This document shows positions 28,378-38,179 of a DNA stretch of 64,000 nucleotides, piece by piece. Numbering within the stretch: position 1 is the stretch's first letter; each line of letters opens with the position of its first letter. A model generated the notes under the pieces. The model ran no database searches, was not told where the DNA came from, and worked only from the letters and a program-made list of their open reading frames with translations. The stretch comes from Helicobacter felis ATCC 49179 (GTDB lineage Bacteria; Campylobacterota; Campylobacteria; Campylobacterales; Helicobacteraceae): NCBI RefSeq assembly GCF_000200595.1, contig NC_014810.2, positions 940,311 to 1,004,310 on the forward strand, in the 5' to 3' direction. The translations under genes were made by a program, and so were the position numbers.

Positions 28378-29349
28378 ATCTTTGGCTATTGCGATCACCT
28401 CTTGAGGGGTGATGGTGTCCATGCAGGCATGGGGTTTAATATCTCCTCCGGGTTTGAGCGGACAAGCGCGTTTTTTACAGGGCGCGCAAGGCAGATTTTT
28501 ATTGATGAGACTTGCGCGGGGGTGTTGCCATGGACTGGTTTCTTGCATGTTGGTAGGACCAAAGAGCGCGATTAGGGGGACTTGCAAAGCGGTAGCGATG
28601 TGCATAGGACCGCTATCATTGGTGATAAAGAGTGTGAGCGATCCAATCCAATCTATCAATTCTGCTAAAGTGGTTTGATCGCAAAGATTGAGTAGACGCG
28701 GGTGTGGAGGGATGAGTTGCATAATTTGATGGGCTGTCTCTAAATCTGTCCGCGCGCCAAACAAATAGACCTCATAGCCTTGATCTAAAAAATACGCCCC
28801 TACTTGGGCGAAATACTCCGGTTTCCAACGCTTCGCGCTCCCATAGGCTGCCCCCGGGTTAAGCCCGATACGCTTAGAGATAGGCGTTCTGTGTGCGTGC
28901 AATTTGAGCGGGGGGGGTGTGGGGTCTAGGTGGGGTAAATGGGTGTGTAGTAAATGGTAATAACGCTCCACTTGGTGGGCATGTTTTAGGGGTTTGAGGG
29001 CATGGGTGAGTAGAGGGGTGCGGGGGAATTTGGCATAGCCAATGCGCATGGGAGTTTTTGTTAAATAGAGTAATAATGCGCTGTAAAAATGGTTGGTGAG
29101 AGTGATGGCTAGATCGCAGGGTCCAATTTGTTTAGCCAATTGATAAGTAGCTAAAGCCCGACTCTTGGTTTTTTTAGTCTCATCAACTAGGGTTATCGTG
29201 TTGGGATTGTCTTTAAAAAGCGCACAAACCACAGGCGAACCCACTAAAATGAGCGTGCTTTCTTGATAATATGCCCTTAGAACCTCTATAGTCGGTGTGG
29301 CCATCACCCCATCGCCTAGCCAGTTTGGTAAACGCAATAAAATTTTCAT
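28357..29349 (-). CDS. waaF: LPS heptosyltransferase WaaF (RfaF)
   Basis: WaaF (family GT9) adds the second heptose to the LPS core from an ADP-heptose donor. The 330-residue protein starts ATG 29349 with MKILLRLPNWLGDGVMATP, the typical N-terminus; an upstream TTG is poorly spaced. Further motifs: LNPGAAYGSAKRWKPEYFA, FITNDSGPMHIATALQVP and ALFGPTNMQETSPW. The 3' end overlaps the Sel1-repeat gene on the other strand by 21 bases. A run of eight C lies in the Pro-rich linker (TPPPLKL). Confidence 0.93.
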   Translation of the reverse strand: MKILLRLPNWLGDGVMATPTIEVLRAYYQESTLILVGSPVVCALFKDNPNTITLVDETKKTKSRALATYQLAKQIGPCDLAITLTNHFYSALLLYLTKTPMRIGYAKFPRTPLLTHALKPLKHAHQVERYYHLLHTHLPHLDPTPPPLKLHAHRTPISKRIGLNPGAAYGSAKRWKPEYFAQVGAYFLDQGYEVYLFGARTDLETAHQIMQLIPPHPRLLNLCDQTTLAELIDWIGSLTLFITNDSGPMHIATALQVPLIALFGPTNMQETSPWQHPRASLINKNLPCAPCKKRACPLKPGGDIKPHACMDTITPQEVIAIAKDLLNQSL

Positions 29350-29405
29350 CGCTTTTATTCTCAATTCCTAAGAGTAATAATATGATTAATATATTGTAAA
29401 TATAT

Positions 29406-29411
29406 TATAAT
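29406..29411 (+). promoter_or_regulatory. Predicted -10 box of the haem-c chemoreceptor promoter
   Basis: A perfect TATAAT in a very AT-rich stretch lies about 50 bases before the TTG start of the chemoreceptor, in the 110-base divergent gap with waaF. A TATAATA-N11-AATATTA arrangement overlaps it (29406-29430) and resembles a NikR operator, but AT-rich DNA makes chance matches likely. Confidence 0.45.
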
Positions 29412-29459
29412 AATGGGACATGCAATATTACTTAAGTTCACAAAATACGGACGGCTATA

Positions 29460-31052
29460 TTGAAAAGTATCAGAACTAAAGCGACCCTCTATGCCATTGT
29501 AGGGTTTCTACTTGTGATGGGGGTGGTGTATCTCTCTTTGCACATAGGCTATGAGAGGTTGGCCACCAAACAAAGCATTGATCTCATCCATGTTTTAAAC
29601 CAAGCGCTTATGAATAGTGTCAAGGAAGCCGCACTGACAGGGGATCCACAACAGCTTAAACGCGTGATCAATGATAGTAAAAACATTGAGGGAGCGCATG
29701 TGAGCTTTGTGCCCTCTAAGGAGGTGATCACGCTTTTTGGGCTCAATGAAGATTTTACGCAAGATGCGCATATGCAACGCATTTTTAAACAAAAAGAACG
29801 CACTAAAAGCATCCATCTTATTCAAGAGCAGGGTAAGCACTATGTGTTGTTACGCCAACCCTTTGTTGCCGACAAGCTTTGTTTGAATTGTCATGTCAAT
29901 TCTCAATTAGGCGATGTGATTGCGATCTTGAATGTGCAATTTGATCTCACAAGAACCTATGATCAAATTTTTAGCAACACCCTTAAAACGCTGGCGTATA
30001 TTTTGGCGGTTTTTTTAGTGATCAGTTTGATCATGTTTGTGATGGTGGAAAAAGATTTATTTAAACCCTTGACGCGCTTAAGGAGCATGGCAGGCATGCT
30101 CACTCAGAGCAAAGAGGCAGACCTCACCCAACGCCTAGAAAGCAAGGTCTTAGATGAGGTGGGGAGCACTTCGCATTTTTTCAATCTCTTTATCCAAAAG
30201 ATTCAAGGCATTGTGCAGAGTGGGAAAAATATCCTCTCTTCAAATGTGGCCATTAGCCACTCTATCAAGGAAACCTCTCAGAGTCTCAAATCTAATGAAG
30301 TTCACGAAACTACGAGCATTGAAACCATGCACCAGCTCAGCCAAGAGGTGGGCAAAAATTCTAGTGCAGCCCTAGATTTGCTTGAGCACGCCACAACCAC
30401 AATCCAGAGCGCGGATCGTATGATGCAGGAGTTCTCTCAAAGCATGAATGGCTATGTGCAACTCTCCTTAGACGCGTCTAAAAATCAGATTGAGATCGCC
30501 AATGATTCCACGACACTTATCACTCAAGCCAACGAGATTAAAGGGGTGTTATCCATCATTGAAAACATCGCCAATCAAACTAACCTCTTAGCTCTGAATG
30601 CTGCCATTGAGGCCGCTAGAGCGGGCGAGCATGGCAGAGGTTTTGCGGTGGTGGCCGATGAAGTGCGTAAACTTGCCGAAAAAACTCAAAAATCTTTGGC
30701 AGAAATCGCTAGTATGGTTAATGTGGTAACCCAAAGCATCGAGAGTATGGGCGGGCGCATTAAAAAGATTGCCTTAGAGTCTGAGCAAATTTCTGGCGAG
30801 GCCTCTGGATTGGTAGATAATATTAAGGGCGTGCAAGAGAGCCTGTCTGTGTCTAAACAAACCTCACTAAAAGCCATTACCAGCAATCAAGAAATCTGCC
30901 ACAAAATCCAAGAAATCGCCAAAGTTACCCAAGATTTAGTGGACATGTTTAAGGGCATGAAAAATGAACGCGCCAAATTAGAGGAAAATGTGCGCACCAT
31001 GCTCTACAACAACGCCCAACTCGACTCGGAGTTTTCCAAATTCAAGGTATAA
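29460..31052 (+). CDS. Membrane chemoreceptor with periplasmic CxxCH (haem c) sensor domain
   Basis: A 530-residue methyl-accepting chemotaxis-type protein. TM1 spans about residues 11-29, a periplasmic domain 30-167, TM2 about 170-193, then a HAMP-like linker and the signalling domain with [20 protein letters not shown] and [12 protein letters not shown]. The periplasmic domain ends in CLNCH (residues 141-145), a canonical covalent haem c site, shortly before TM2. Haem-c chemoreceptors are known in other bacteria for redox or gas sensing; that role here is inferred. Start is TTG at 29460; no in-frame ATG is near. Not a homologue of H. pylori TlpA/B/C as far as I can recall. Confidence 0.88.
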   Translation: MKSIRTKATLYAIVGFLLVMGVVYLSLHIGYERLATKQSIDLIHVLNQALMNSVKEAALTGDPQQLKRVINDSKNIEGAHVSFVPSKEVITLFGLNEDFTQDAHMQRIFKQKERTKSIHLIQEQGKHYVLLRQPFVADKLCLNCHVNSQLGDVIAILNVQFDLTRTYDQIFSNTLKTLAYILAVFLVISLIMFVMVEKDLFKPLTRLRSMAGMLTQSKEADLTQRLESKVLDEVGSTSHFFNLFIQKIQGIVQSGKNILSSNVAISHSIKETSQSLKSNEVHETTSIETMHQLSQEVGKNSSAALDLLEHATTTIQSADRMMQEFSQSMNGYVQLSLDASKNQIEIANDSTTLITQANEIKGVLSIIENIANQTNLLALNAAIEAARAGEHGRGFAVVADEVRKLAEKTQKSLAEIASMVNVVTQSIESMGGRIKKIALESEQISGEASGLVDNIKGVQESLSVSKQTSLKAITSNQEICHKIQEIAKVTQDLVDMFKGMKNERAKLEENVRTMLYNNAQLDSEFSKFKV

Positions 31053-31060
31053 AACGCTTA

Positions 31061-31080
31061 AGAGGCTTTTTAGCCCCTCT
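31061..31080 (+). terminator. Possible hairpin between the chemoreceptor and dnaE
   Basis: AGAGGCTTTTTAGCCCCTCT can fold into a short stem with one bulge just after the chemoreceptor stop. A following T-run is short, so this may be a weak terminator or only an RNA-stability element. Confidence 0.4.
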
Positions 31081-31106
31081 GCTTTAGTATGTAGCAAAGG
31101 ACGCAT

Positions 31107-34100
31107 ATGGAAAACTTCACCCATTTACACTTACACACCGAATACTCCCTTTTGGATGGGGCAAATAAAATTAAAATCTTAGCCCAGCGCATTAAAGAGT
31201 TGGGCATGACTAGTGTGAGCATGAGCGATCATGGAAACATGTTTGGGGCGATCGACTTTTACACCTGTATGAAAAAAGAGGGAATCAAGCCCATTATTGG
31301 GATTGAAACCTATTTGCATAACGCCGAAAACTTAGAGGACAAACAATCCCGCCAACGCTTCCATTTATGCCTCTATGCCAAAGATCAAGAGGGCTATGCC
31401 AACTTGATGTATCTAAGCTCACAGGCGTTTCTCAAGGGCTTTTACTATTTTCCTCGTATCAATAAAAAACTGCTCAAAGAACGCGCTAAGGGTTTGATCT
31501 GCTCGAGCGCGTGTTTGCAAGGGGAAATTAATTGGCATCTCAACCTCAACAACCCCAAAAATAAACAATACGGCGCAAAGGGCTATGAAGAGGCCAAACG
31601 CATCGCCTGCGAATACCAAGACATCTTTGGAGACGACTTCTATATGGAAATCATGCGTCATGGCATTACCGATCAACTCTACATTGACGAGCAACTCATC
31701 AAACTCTCTTTGCAAACCGGTATTAAACTCATCGCCACCAATGACACCCACTACACCAAACAAGAAGACGCGCGCGCCCAAGAGGTTGCTATGTGCGTGG
31801 CGATGAATAAAACTTTTGGGGATAAGGACCGCTTAAAACACTCCGTGCATGAGTTTTATATCAAATCCCCCGCACAGATGGCAGAGTTGTTTGCCGACAT
31901 CCCCGAAGCCCTAGAGCACACCCAAGAGATCGCGCGCAAATGCCAACTAGAACTAGACCTAAAAGATGACTCCAACCCCCCCACCCCTCCGCGCTTTAAA
32001 TTCACCAAAGAATACGCCACCAAGGAGGGGTTAGACTTTGAAGAAGACGCGCTCTACTTTGCCCACAAAGCTAGAGAGGGCTTGAAAAAACGCCTAGAGA
32101 TCATCGATCCTAGCCAACACGCCACTTACCAAGAGCGCCTAGAATACGAGATTAAAACTATCGTGGAGATGAAATTTGCCGGCTATATGCTCATCGTATG
32201 GGATTTTATCCGCCATGCTAGAGAGAGTGGAATCCCGGTGGGTCCGGGGCGCGGGTCTGCGGCGGGGAGCTTGGTTGCTTTTTGTTTGCAAATTACTGAC
32301 ATTGATCCGCTCAAATACGATCTGCTATTTGAGCGCTTTTTGAACCCCGAGCGCGTGAGCATGCCCGATATTGATACGGATTTTTGCCAAAGACGGCGGG
32401 GCGAAATGCTTGATTACATGGTTTCCAAATATGGAAAATACAATGTCGCCCAAGTGATCACCTTTAACAAGATGTTAGCTAAAGGGGTGATTCGCGATGT
32501 GGCGCGCGTGCTGGATATGCCCTATAAAGAAGCCGATGAGATGGCTAAACTCATTCCTAATCGTCTAGGAATCACCCTTAAAGAAGCCTTTGAATTAGAA
32601 CCCAAGATCGCAATGCTCATCAATACCAACAAAACCGCCAAACAGGTTTGGGAATTTGCCCTAAACCTAGAGAATCTGAACCGCTCAGCGGGCAAGCATG
32701 CGGCTGCATTGGTGGTGGATAGTGAGCGCGAATTGTGGCATAAGACCCCGTTATATACTAGCGAGCGCACGGGAGGCATTGTTACCCAGTATTCGATGAA
32801 ATACCTAGAAGCGGTGGATTTAATTAAGTTTGACTTCTTGGGGCTCAAAACTCTAAGCGTGATCGATGACGCGCTCAAGCTCATTGAAAAATACGCGCAC
32901 CAAAAGATCGATTTTTTGAGTGTGGATATGGACGATCCTTCCGTTTATCAAACCATTCAAGAGGGTAACACCATTGGGATATTCCAAATTGAATCGGGCA
33001 TGTTTCAGACCTTGAATAAACGCCTGCGCCCCTCTTGTTTTGAGGACATCATCGCCATTATCGCCTTAGGGCGACCCGGGCCTATGGAGTCGGGGATGGT
33101 GGATGATTTTGTCAATCGCAAACACGGACTAGAACCTATCACTTATGCCTTTGACGCGTTAGAACCCATTTTACGCCCCACTTATGGAACAATTGTCTAT
33201 CAAGAGCAGGTGATGCAGATCGTGCAGACCATCGGGGGCTTTTCTTTGGGTGAGGCGGATTTGATCCGCCGTGCGATGGGAAAAAAAGACGCGCAAATTA
33301 TGGCGGATAATCGCGCCAAATTCATTGAGGGGGCGCGCAAAAGAGGCTATGAGGCAGACAAAGCGGGCGATCTCTTTGATTTGATCGTCAAATTTGCCGG
33401 CTATGGCTTTAACAAATCCCACTCAGCAGCCTATGCCATGCTCACCTTCCAAACCGCCTACCTCAAAACCCACTACAAGCACGAATTTATGGCTGCGATG
33501 ATTAGCAGTGAATGCCGCCACATTGAGGAGGTTGCCCACTATGTGGATGAGGCGAGCTCAATGGGTATTGAAGTGCAACGCCCCCATGTCAATGTGTCCG
33601 ATGTGCGCTTTAGGGTGCAAGAAGAGGGGGGAAAAAAGCATATTGTCTTTGGTTTGGAGGCAATCAAGGGGGCGGGCGAAGGGCCTTTGGGCACTCTGGT
33701 AGAAATCCGCGAGAAACATGGTGCATTTAAAGATTTGCAAGATTTTATTAGCAAAATCGACTTTTCTAAGTTTAGCAAGCGCATTTTAGAACCCTTGATC
33801 AAATCTGGGAGTTTAGACAACTTGGGCTACAATCGGCGCACTATGTTAGAGAACTTGGATGCCATTTGTGAAGAGGGGCGCAGAAAGGATAAAACCAACG
33901 CCCAAATGCGCGCCGGACTCTTTGCAGACGCGCAGACTGAACGCGCGCATTTGGAGCTAACCCCCTATGAAGAATACGACATCAATACTTTGCTAGATTT
34001 TGAATACGAATGCATGGGCATTTACTTTTCAGGGCACCCGCTCAACGAGTTTAAAGATCAAATCAAGCCCTTAAAAAATATCCTTAAGAGCACGGACATT

Positions 34101-34679
34101 AAGCGCGTGGAAATTGGGAGTAATGTCGTGTTAGTGGGCAAGATTTTAGAACTCAAGCGCAAGCTAGGCAAGAAAAGCAAAAAACCTTACGGCGAGGCGG
34201 TGATCGTGGATTTGTCTGGGCGCTTTGAGCTCATGCTTTTTGAAAAACAACTCAACGCCTTAGAGCATTTAGACACCAATCTGCCCCTAGCCTTTAAATG
34301 CAAGGTGGAGGAGCAAGAGGAGGTCGCGCGCTTGCGCCTCTTAGAGATCAAAACCCTAGAGCAAATCAGCACAGAGAAAATCGCCAAAGTGCGCTACAAA
34401 GCAGAAGCCCAGCCTAGCGACATCGAACCTTTGGATTTGCAAGCTGACTTTAACAAAGCCACTTCGTGCTTGCAGGGGCAGCCCTTGTGCTTGGTGGTGG
34501 ATACTAGCGTGCCTGCGGAGTTGTTCGCGCATTTAAAAGAAGTCGCCAATGCCCACAAGGGCGAGCGTGCCCTCTGTGTGGTGTTTAAAGAGAAAGACAA
34601 GAAAATCACCATCAGCACCCCCCTAAAAGTGAGCGCGCAGATCAAAGAGAGTTTTAAAAATTACGAGTGGGTGGATTGA
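31107..34679 (+). CDS. dnaE: DNA polymerase III alpha subunit DnaE
   Basis: The replicative polymerase catalytic subunit, 1190 residues, normal length. The N-terminal PHP domain starts with FTHLHLHTEYSLLDGANKI and SMSDHGNMFG; the polymerase active site PDIDTDF holds Asp421 and Asp423; GPGRGSAAGSLVAFCL precedes it. Later parts include GFNKSHSAAYAMLTFQTAYLK and a C-terminal OB-fold region. ATG at 31107 follows AAAGGA. The stop codon overlaps the ATG of the next gene (TGATG). Confidence 0.98.
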   Translation: MENFTHLHLHTEYSLLDGANKIKILAQRIKELGMTSVSMSDHGNMFGAIDFYTCMKKEGIKPIIGIETYLHNAENLEDKQSRQRFHLCLYAKDQEGYANLMYLSSQAFLKGFYYFPRINKKLLKERAKGLICSSACLQGEINWHLNLNNPKNKQYGAKGYEEAKRIACEYQDIFGDDFYMEIMRHGITDQLYIDEQLIKLSLQTGIKLIATNDTHYTKQEDARAQEVAMCVAMNKTFGDKDRLKHSVHEFYIKSPAQMAELFADIPEALEHTQEIARKCQLELDLKDDSNPPTPPRFKFTKEYATKEGLDFEEDALYFAHKAREGLKKRLEIIDPSQHATYQERLEYEIKTIVEMKFAGYMLIVWDFIRHARESGIPVGPGRGSAAGSLVAFCLQITDIDPLKYDLLFERFLNPERVSMPDIDTDFCQRRRGEMLDYMVSKYGKYNVAQVITFNKMLAKGVIRDVARVLDMPYKEADEMAKLIPNRLGITLKEAFELEPKIAMLINTNKTAKQVWEFALNLENLNRSAGKHAAALVVDSERELWHKTPLYTSERTGGIVTQYSMKYLEAVDLIKFDFLGLKTLSVIDDALKLIEKYAHQKIDFLSVDMDDPSVYQTIQEGNTIGIFQIESGMFQTLNKRLRPSCFEDIIAIIALGRPGPMESGMVDDFVNRKHGLEPITYAFDALEPILRPTYGTIVYQEQVMQIVQTIGGFSLGEADLIRRAMGKKDAQIMADNRAKFIEGARKRGYEADKAGDLFDLIVKFAGYGFNKSHSAAYAMLTFQTAYLKTHYKHEFMAAMISSECRHIEEVAHYVDEASSMGIEVQRPHVNVSDVRFRVQEEGGKKHIVFGLEAIKGAGEGPLGTLVEIREKHGAFKDLQDFISKIDFSKFSKRILEPLIKSGSLDNLGYNRRTMLENLDAICEEGRRKDKTNAQMRAGLFADAQTERAHLELTPYEEYDINTLLDFEYECMGIYFSGHPLNEFKDQIKPLKNILKSTDIKRVEIGSNVVLVGKILELKRKLGKKSKKPYGEAVIVDLSGRFELMLFEKQLNALEHLDTNLPLAFKCKVEEQEEVARLRLLEIKTLEQISTEKIAKVRYKAEAQPSDIEPLDLQADFNKATSCLQGQPLCLVVDTSVPAELFAHLKEVANAHKGERALCVVFKEKDKKITISTPLKVSAQIKESFKNYEWVD

Positions 34680-35431
34680 TGCGCTTAAACCAGTTTATCG
34701 CCCGTTATGCCCACTGCTCACGCCGCCAAGCCGATACCTTGATTGCAGAGGGCAAGGTCAAAATCAACCACCAAGTCGCCAGCTTTACCACGCCCTTTAA
34801 TAAAGAGGATAAAATCTTTATAGAGGGCAGATTGCTCAAAATCCCCAAAGCCCCCCGCTATAGCGTGGTGATCTACCACAAGCCTAAGGGGGAGTTAGTG
34901 GCGCGCAGAGATGATCGCGCCCGCCCCACCATCTTTGAGAGTTTGGATCGTAAATTCGCCCATTTTATCCCTGTGGGGCGTTTGGACTTTGCCTCTAGCG
35001 GGCTCTTGCTCCTCAGCGATCATAGCGGAGTGGCTAGTGCGCTGATGCATAGCGCGCTAGAGCGGGTGTATTTGCTCAAAATTCAAGGCCCTATTACTCC
35101 CGAGATTTTAGAGGGCATGCAAAATGGGATTTGCTCCCACAAAGGCGCACACCCTAACAACCCCAAACAGAGCCTAGAGCTCCCCCCCTTTGCGCACTGC
35201 CATATCATTAAAAACCACCCGCATTTTTCTAAGCTCAAAATCACCCTCACAGAGGGTAAGAATAGAGAATTACGCCGCTTCTTCGCCCATTTTGATCGCG
35301 CTGTGCTAGATTTACAACGCGTGTCCTATGGCTTTACCCATCTTAACGCCCTCCCTGAAGGCAAAACGCGCTATTTAAACCCTAAAGAATACCAGCACCT
35401 ACACACTTTTCTCAAAGACACCAAATTATAA
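34679..35431 (+). CDS. rluB: RsuA/RluB-family pseudouridine synthase
   Basis: A 250-residue rRNA pseudouridine synthase. It has an N-terminal S4 RNA-binding domain (MRLNQFIARYAHCSRRQAD, residues 1-60) and the RsuA-type catalytic motif VGRLDFASSGLLLLS, then LTEGKNRELRRFFAHF. The ATG at 34679 is coupled to the dnaE stop, as for H. pylori HP1459 behind HP1460. RluB (23S rRNA) is more likely than RsuA by length and context, but the exact target is not proven by sequence. Confidence 0.88.
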   Translation: MRLNQFIARYAHCSRRQADTLIAEGKVKINHQVASFTTPFNKEDKIFIEGRLLKIPKAPRYSVVIYHKPKGELVARRDDRARPTIFESLDRKFAHFIPVGRLDFASSGLLLLSDHSGVASALMHSALERVYLLKIQGPITPEILEGMQNGICSHKGAHPNNPKQSLELPPFAHCHIIKNHPHFSKLKITLTEGKNRELRRFFAHFDRAVLDLQRVSYGFTHLNALPEGKTRYLNPKEYQHLHTFLKDTKL

Positions 35432-35439
35432 GCCAGACA

Positions 35440-36495
35440 TTGCTAGACAAAATCTTGCAGGGAAACTGCCTAGAACTCTTGCCCACCCTGCCCTCTGAGA
35501 GTGTGGACTTGATCATCGCCGATCCGCCCTATTTTATGCAGACACAGGGGGATTTATTGCGTGATAATGGAGAGGTCTTTATGGGTGTGCGTGCAGCATG
35601 GGATCAATTTGAGAGTCTGCAGGCTTACGATTCTTTTTGTTTGGCATGGCTAAGCGAGTGTAGACGCGTGTTAAAAGCGCATGGGAGTATCTGGGTGATG
35701 GGCTCGTTTCAAAATATCTACCGCTTGGGCTATTTAATGCAGAATTTGGGTTTTTGGATTCTCAATGACATCATCTGGGCTAAACCTAATCCCGTGCCCA
35801 ATTTCAGGGGTAGTCGCTTTTGCAACGCCCATGAAAGCCTGCTTTGGTGTGCTAAAGATAAGAGTGCGCGCTACACCTTTAATTATAAGACTATGAAAGC
35901 CCTCAATCACAACAAGCAAGAACGCAGTATATGGCATATAAGCATTTGCATGGGGGCAGAACGCCTCAAAGGAGCGGATAGGAAAAAGCTCCACCCCACC
36001 CAAAAACCCCAAGCCCTCTTAGAAAAGATCATTCTCTCTAGCAGTAAGCCCGGGGATTTGATTTTAGACCCTTTTTTTGGCACGGGCACTACGGGGGCGA
36101 TTGCTAAAAAATTCAAACGCCATTTTTTAGGCATCGAGCAAGACCCCCTCTTCGTGCAAGAAGCCACCAAGCGCATCGCTAATATCACCCCACTAAGCAA
36201 CCCTTTTATAGAGGCTAGCCTAGAGATCAAACCCCCCAAAGTGAGCTTAAAACAACTCTGCAAAGCGGGCTTTTTGCAAGAGAAACAGAAATTTTATGAC
36301 AAAGAGCAAAATTACATTTGTTATCTGCTAGAGGATCGCTTGCATGATCACCAAGAACATTTGAGTATCCACCAAATGGCGGCTAAACACCTACACAAAA
36401 AAAATCACAATGGTTGGACATATTTTTATGTCTTTTGGCAAGGGGAGTTTGTGAGTGTAGATTTACTACGCTACGCCTACAACGCCCGCGCCTAG
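35440..36495 (+). CDS. CcrM/HinfI-type adenine-N6 DNA methyltransferase (likely GANTC)
   Basis: A 351-residue beta-class DNA adenine methyltransferase. The catalytic motif DPPY (28-31) precedes the SAM motif DPFFGTGTT (210-218). Sequence is strikingly like Caulobacter CcrM and M.HinfI along its length: LKAHGSIWVMGSFQNIYRLG, PNFRGSRFCNAHESLLW, ICMGAERLKG, and LHPTQKPQALLEKI. A CcrM-like C-terminal domain (about residues 255-351) with NGWTYFYVFW is present. Specificity GANTC is inferred from these relatives. No restriction endonuclease gene lies next to it, so it looks orphan. Start is TTG at 35440 with a poor ribosome site, 8 bases after rluB. Confidence 0.92.
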   Translation: MLDKILQGNCLELLPTLPSESVDLIIADPPYFMQTQGDLLRDNGEVFMGVRAAWDQFESLQAYDSFCLAWLSECRRVLKAHGSIWVMGSFQNIYRLGYLMQNLGFWILNDIIWAKPNPVPNFRGSRFCNAHESLLWCAKDKSARYTFNYKTMKALNHNKQERSIWHISICMGAERLKGADRKKLHPTQKPQALLEKIILSSSKPGDLILDPFFGTGTTGAIAKKFKRHFLGIEQDPLFVQEATKRIANITPLSNPFIEASLEIKPPKVSLKQLCKAGFLQEKQKFYDKEQNYICYLLEDRLHDHQEHLSIHQMAAKHLHKKNHNGWTYFYVFWQGEFVSVDLLRYAYNARA

Positions 36496-36565
36496 ATTCT
36501 CAAGATTTAAACAAAATGTTAATCCCTATGGCTTAGACTAAGAAAATTAACATGAGGGTTTTTAA

Positions 36566-38176
36566 ATGTCACAGAAAAGTTTTAAGTTCAATGTGCCTTT
36601 GGTCGGGTTTGTTGTGGGGTTGGTGTTGGCAATAGGGGTGTATTATGCCCTCCATGCGCATTTGGATGAGATTAAACACACCCTCACCAAGCCCGGGCTT
36701 AAATTAGATTCTCTGCCCATTGTGGCAGGGGTGGCGGTCTTGATGGGGGCTTGGTGGATGAGCGAGGCGATCGAGCTGGTGGCTACCGCTCTACTCCCTC
36801 TCGTGCTCTTTAGCGCGCTAGGGGTGGCGAGCTTTAAAGAGGTGGGCGCGTCCTATGGGAGTCCTATTATCTTTTTATTTATGGGGGGCTTTGTGTTGGC
36901 GATGGCGATGCAACGCTGGAATCTGCATAGTCGTATCGCGCTCAGAATCATCTTACTTGTGGGCACGAGCCCTAGGGCATTGGTCGCTGGTTTTATGTTG
37001 GCGACTGCCTTTTTGTCCATGTGGGTTTCTAACACCGCTACGGCGGTGATGATGATGCCTGTGGGCTTGAGCGTGTTAAGCCTTGTGGCAAAATTGCTCC
37101 AAGAGAGAGATTATAAAGCCAATCCCCTCTCTGCAGACGATCCCCTCTCCTACCAATCCACCCATGGGGGCGCATTGCATACCATTGTGCATAAGGGCAA
37201 GGATGCCCCCGGTGTGCCTATTTATCGCACCAATTTTAGTATTTGTTTAATGTTGGGTATCGCTTATAGCGCTTCCATTGGTTCGCTAGCCACCTTGATT
37301 GGCACGCCCCCTAACGCCCTACTAGCTGGCTACATGCAAGAGGCGTTTCATTTAAAAATTGGCTTTGGGCAGTGGATGATCTTAGGCGTACCCATTGCCT
37401 TACTCATGCTCATAGGGGCGTGGTTTCTGCTAACTTACATTATTTTTCCCATCAAGATTAAAGAAATCCCCGGGGGCAAAGAGGTGATTGCTAAGGAGTT
37501 GCAAAAGTTAGGACCGATGAGCGCGGGGGAACTCTGGGTTGCAGGCTTGTTTGTGCTCGCTTCTTTGAGCTGGGTGTCTTTAGGTAGTCTCTTGCACTCT
37601 ATGGGAATCAAGATCGCTAATTTAGACTCCATCATCGCTATGGGGGTGGCTATTGCACTCTTCATCATCCCGGCACAGCAAACCCGCCTCATTGATTGGG
37701 AGATGATGAAAAAACTCCCTTGGGATGTGCTCTTGCTCTTTGGAGGCGGGCTAGCACTCAGCGCGCAATTTAGCAAAAGCGGGCTATCTTTGTGGATCGG
37801 GCATCAAGTTGGGCACTTGGCGCATCTGCCCTTATTGCTCTTAATGCTCTTGGTGGTTACTTTAGTGATCTTTTTGACCGAAATCACTTCTAACACCGCC
37901 ACGGCTGCGGCTTTTTTGCCCGTGATTGGGGGCGTGGCTTTGGGCTTGGGCTATGAACACTCCCAAGCCCTCTTTTTTACCATTCCGGTAGCCCTAGCAG
38001 CTACCTGCGCTTTTATGTTGCCCGTAGCCACGCCACCCAATGCGATCGCCTATGGCTCGGGCTATGTCAAAATGCAAGACATGATTAAAGCCGGGCTATG
38101 GCTCAATGTCTTAGGGATTGTGCTCATTAGTCTTATCACCTACGCTTTAGTAGGTCAAATTTTTGTAAGGAGTTAG
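36566..38176 (+). CDS. DASS-family (SLC13) sodium:dicarboxylate/sulfate symporter
   Basis: A 536-residue inner-membrane transporter with about 12 hydrophobic segments. Two SNT signature motifs are visible, VSNTATAVMMMPVG and ITSNTATAAAFLP, plus the LIGTPPNALLAGY and VATPPNAIAYGSGY loops typical of the divalent anion:sodium symporter family. The substrate (succinate, malate or another dianion) cannot be fixed from sequence. Gene order with cdsA and dxr equals H. pylori HP0214-HP0216. ATG at 36566 after GAGGG; cdsA follows after 3 bases. Confidence 0.93.
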   Translation: MSQKSFKFNVPLVGFVVGLVLAIGVYYALHAHLDEIKHTLTKPGLKLDSLPIVAGVAVLMGAWWMSEAIELVATALLPLVLFSALGVASFKEVGASYGSPIIFLFMGGFVLAMAMQRWNLHSRIALRIILLVGTSPRALVAGFMLATAFLSMWVSNTATAVMMMPVGLSVLSLVAKLLQERDYKANPLSADDPLSYQSTHGGALHTIVHKGKDAPGVPIYRTNFSICLMLGIAYSASIGSLATLIGTPPNALLAGYMQEAFHLKIGFGQWMILGVPIALLMLIGAWFLLTYIIFPIKIKEIPGGKEVIAKELQKLGPMSAGELWVAGLFVLASLSWVSLGSLLHSMGIKIANLDSIIAMGVAIALFIIPAQQTRLIDWEMMKKLPWDVLLLFGGGLALSAQFSKSGLSLWIGHQVGHLAHLPLLLLMLLVVTLVIFLTEITSNTATAAAFLPVIGGVALGLGYEHSQALFFTIPVALAATCAFMLPVATPPNAIAYGSGYVKMQDMIKAGLWLNVLGIVLISLITYALVGQIFVRS

Positions 38177-38179
38177 AGA

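Noticed and set aside
28911-28918. Eight-base homopolymer runs in waaF, speA (43273-43280) and bioC-like (62024-62031) as phase-variation sites
   Set aside because: All frames are intact, the runs fall in plausible Pro or Gly codons and eight bases is borderline; only the nine-G run in aroK is reported.
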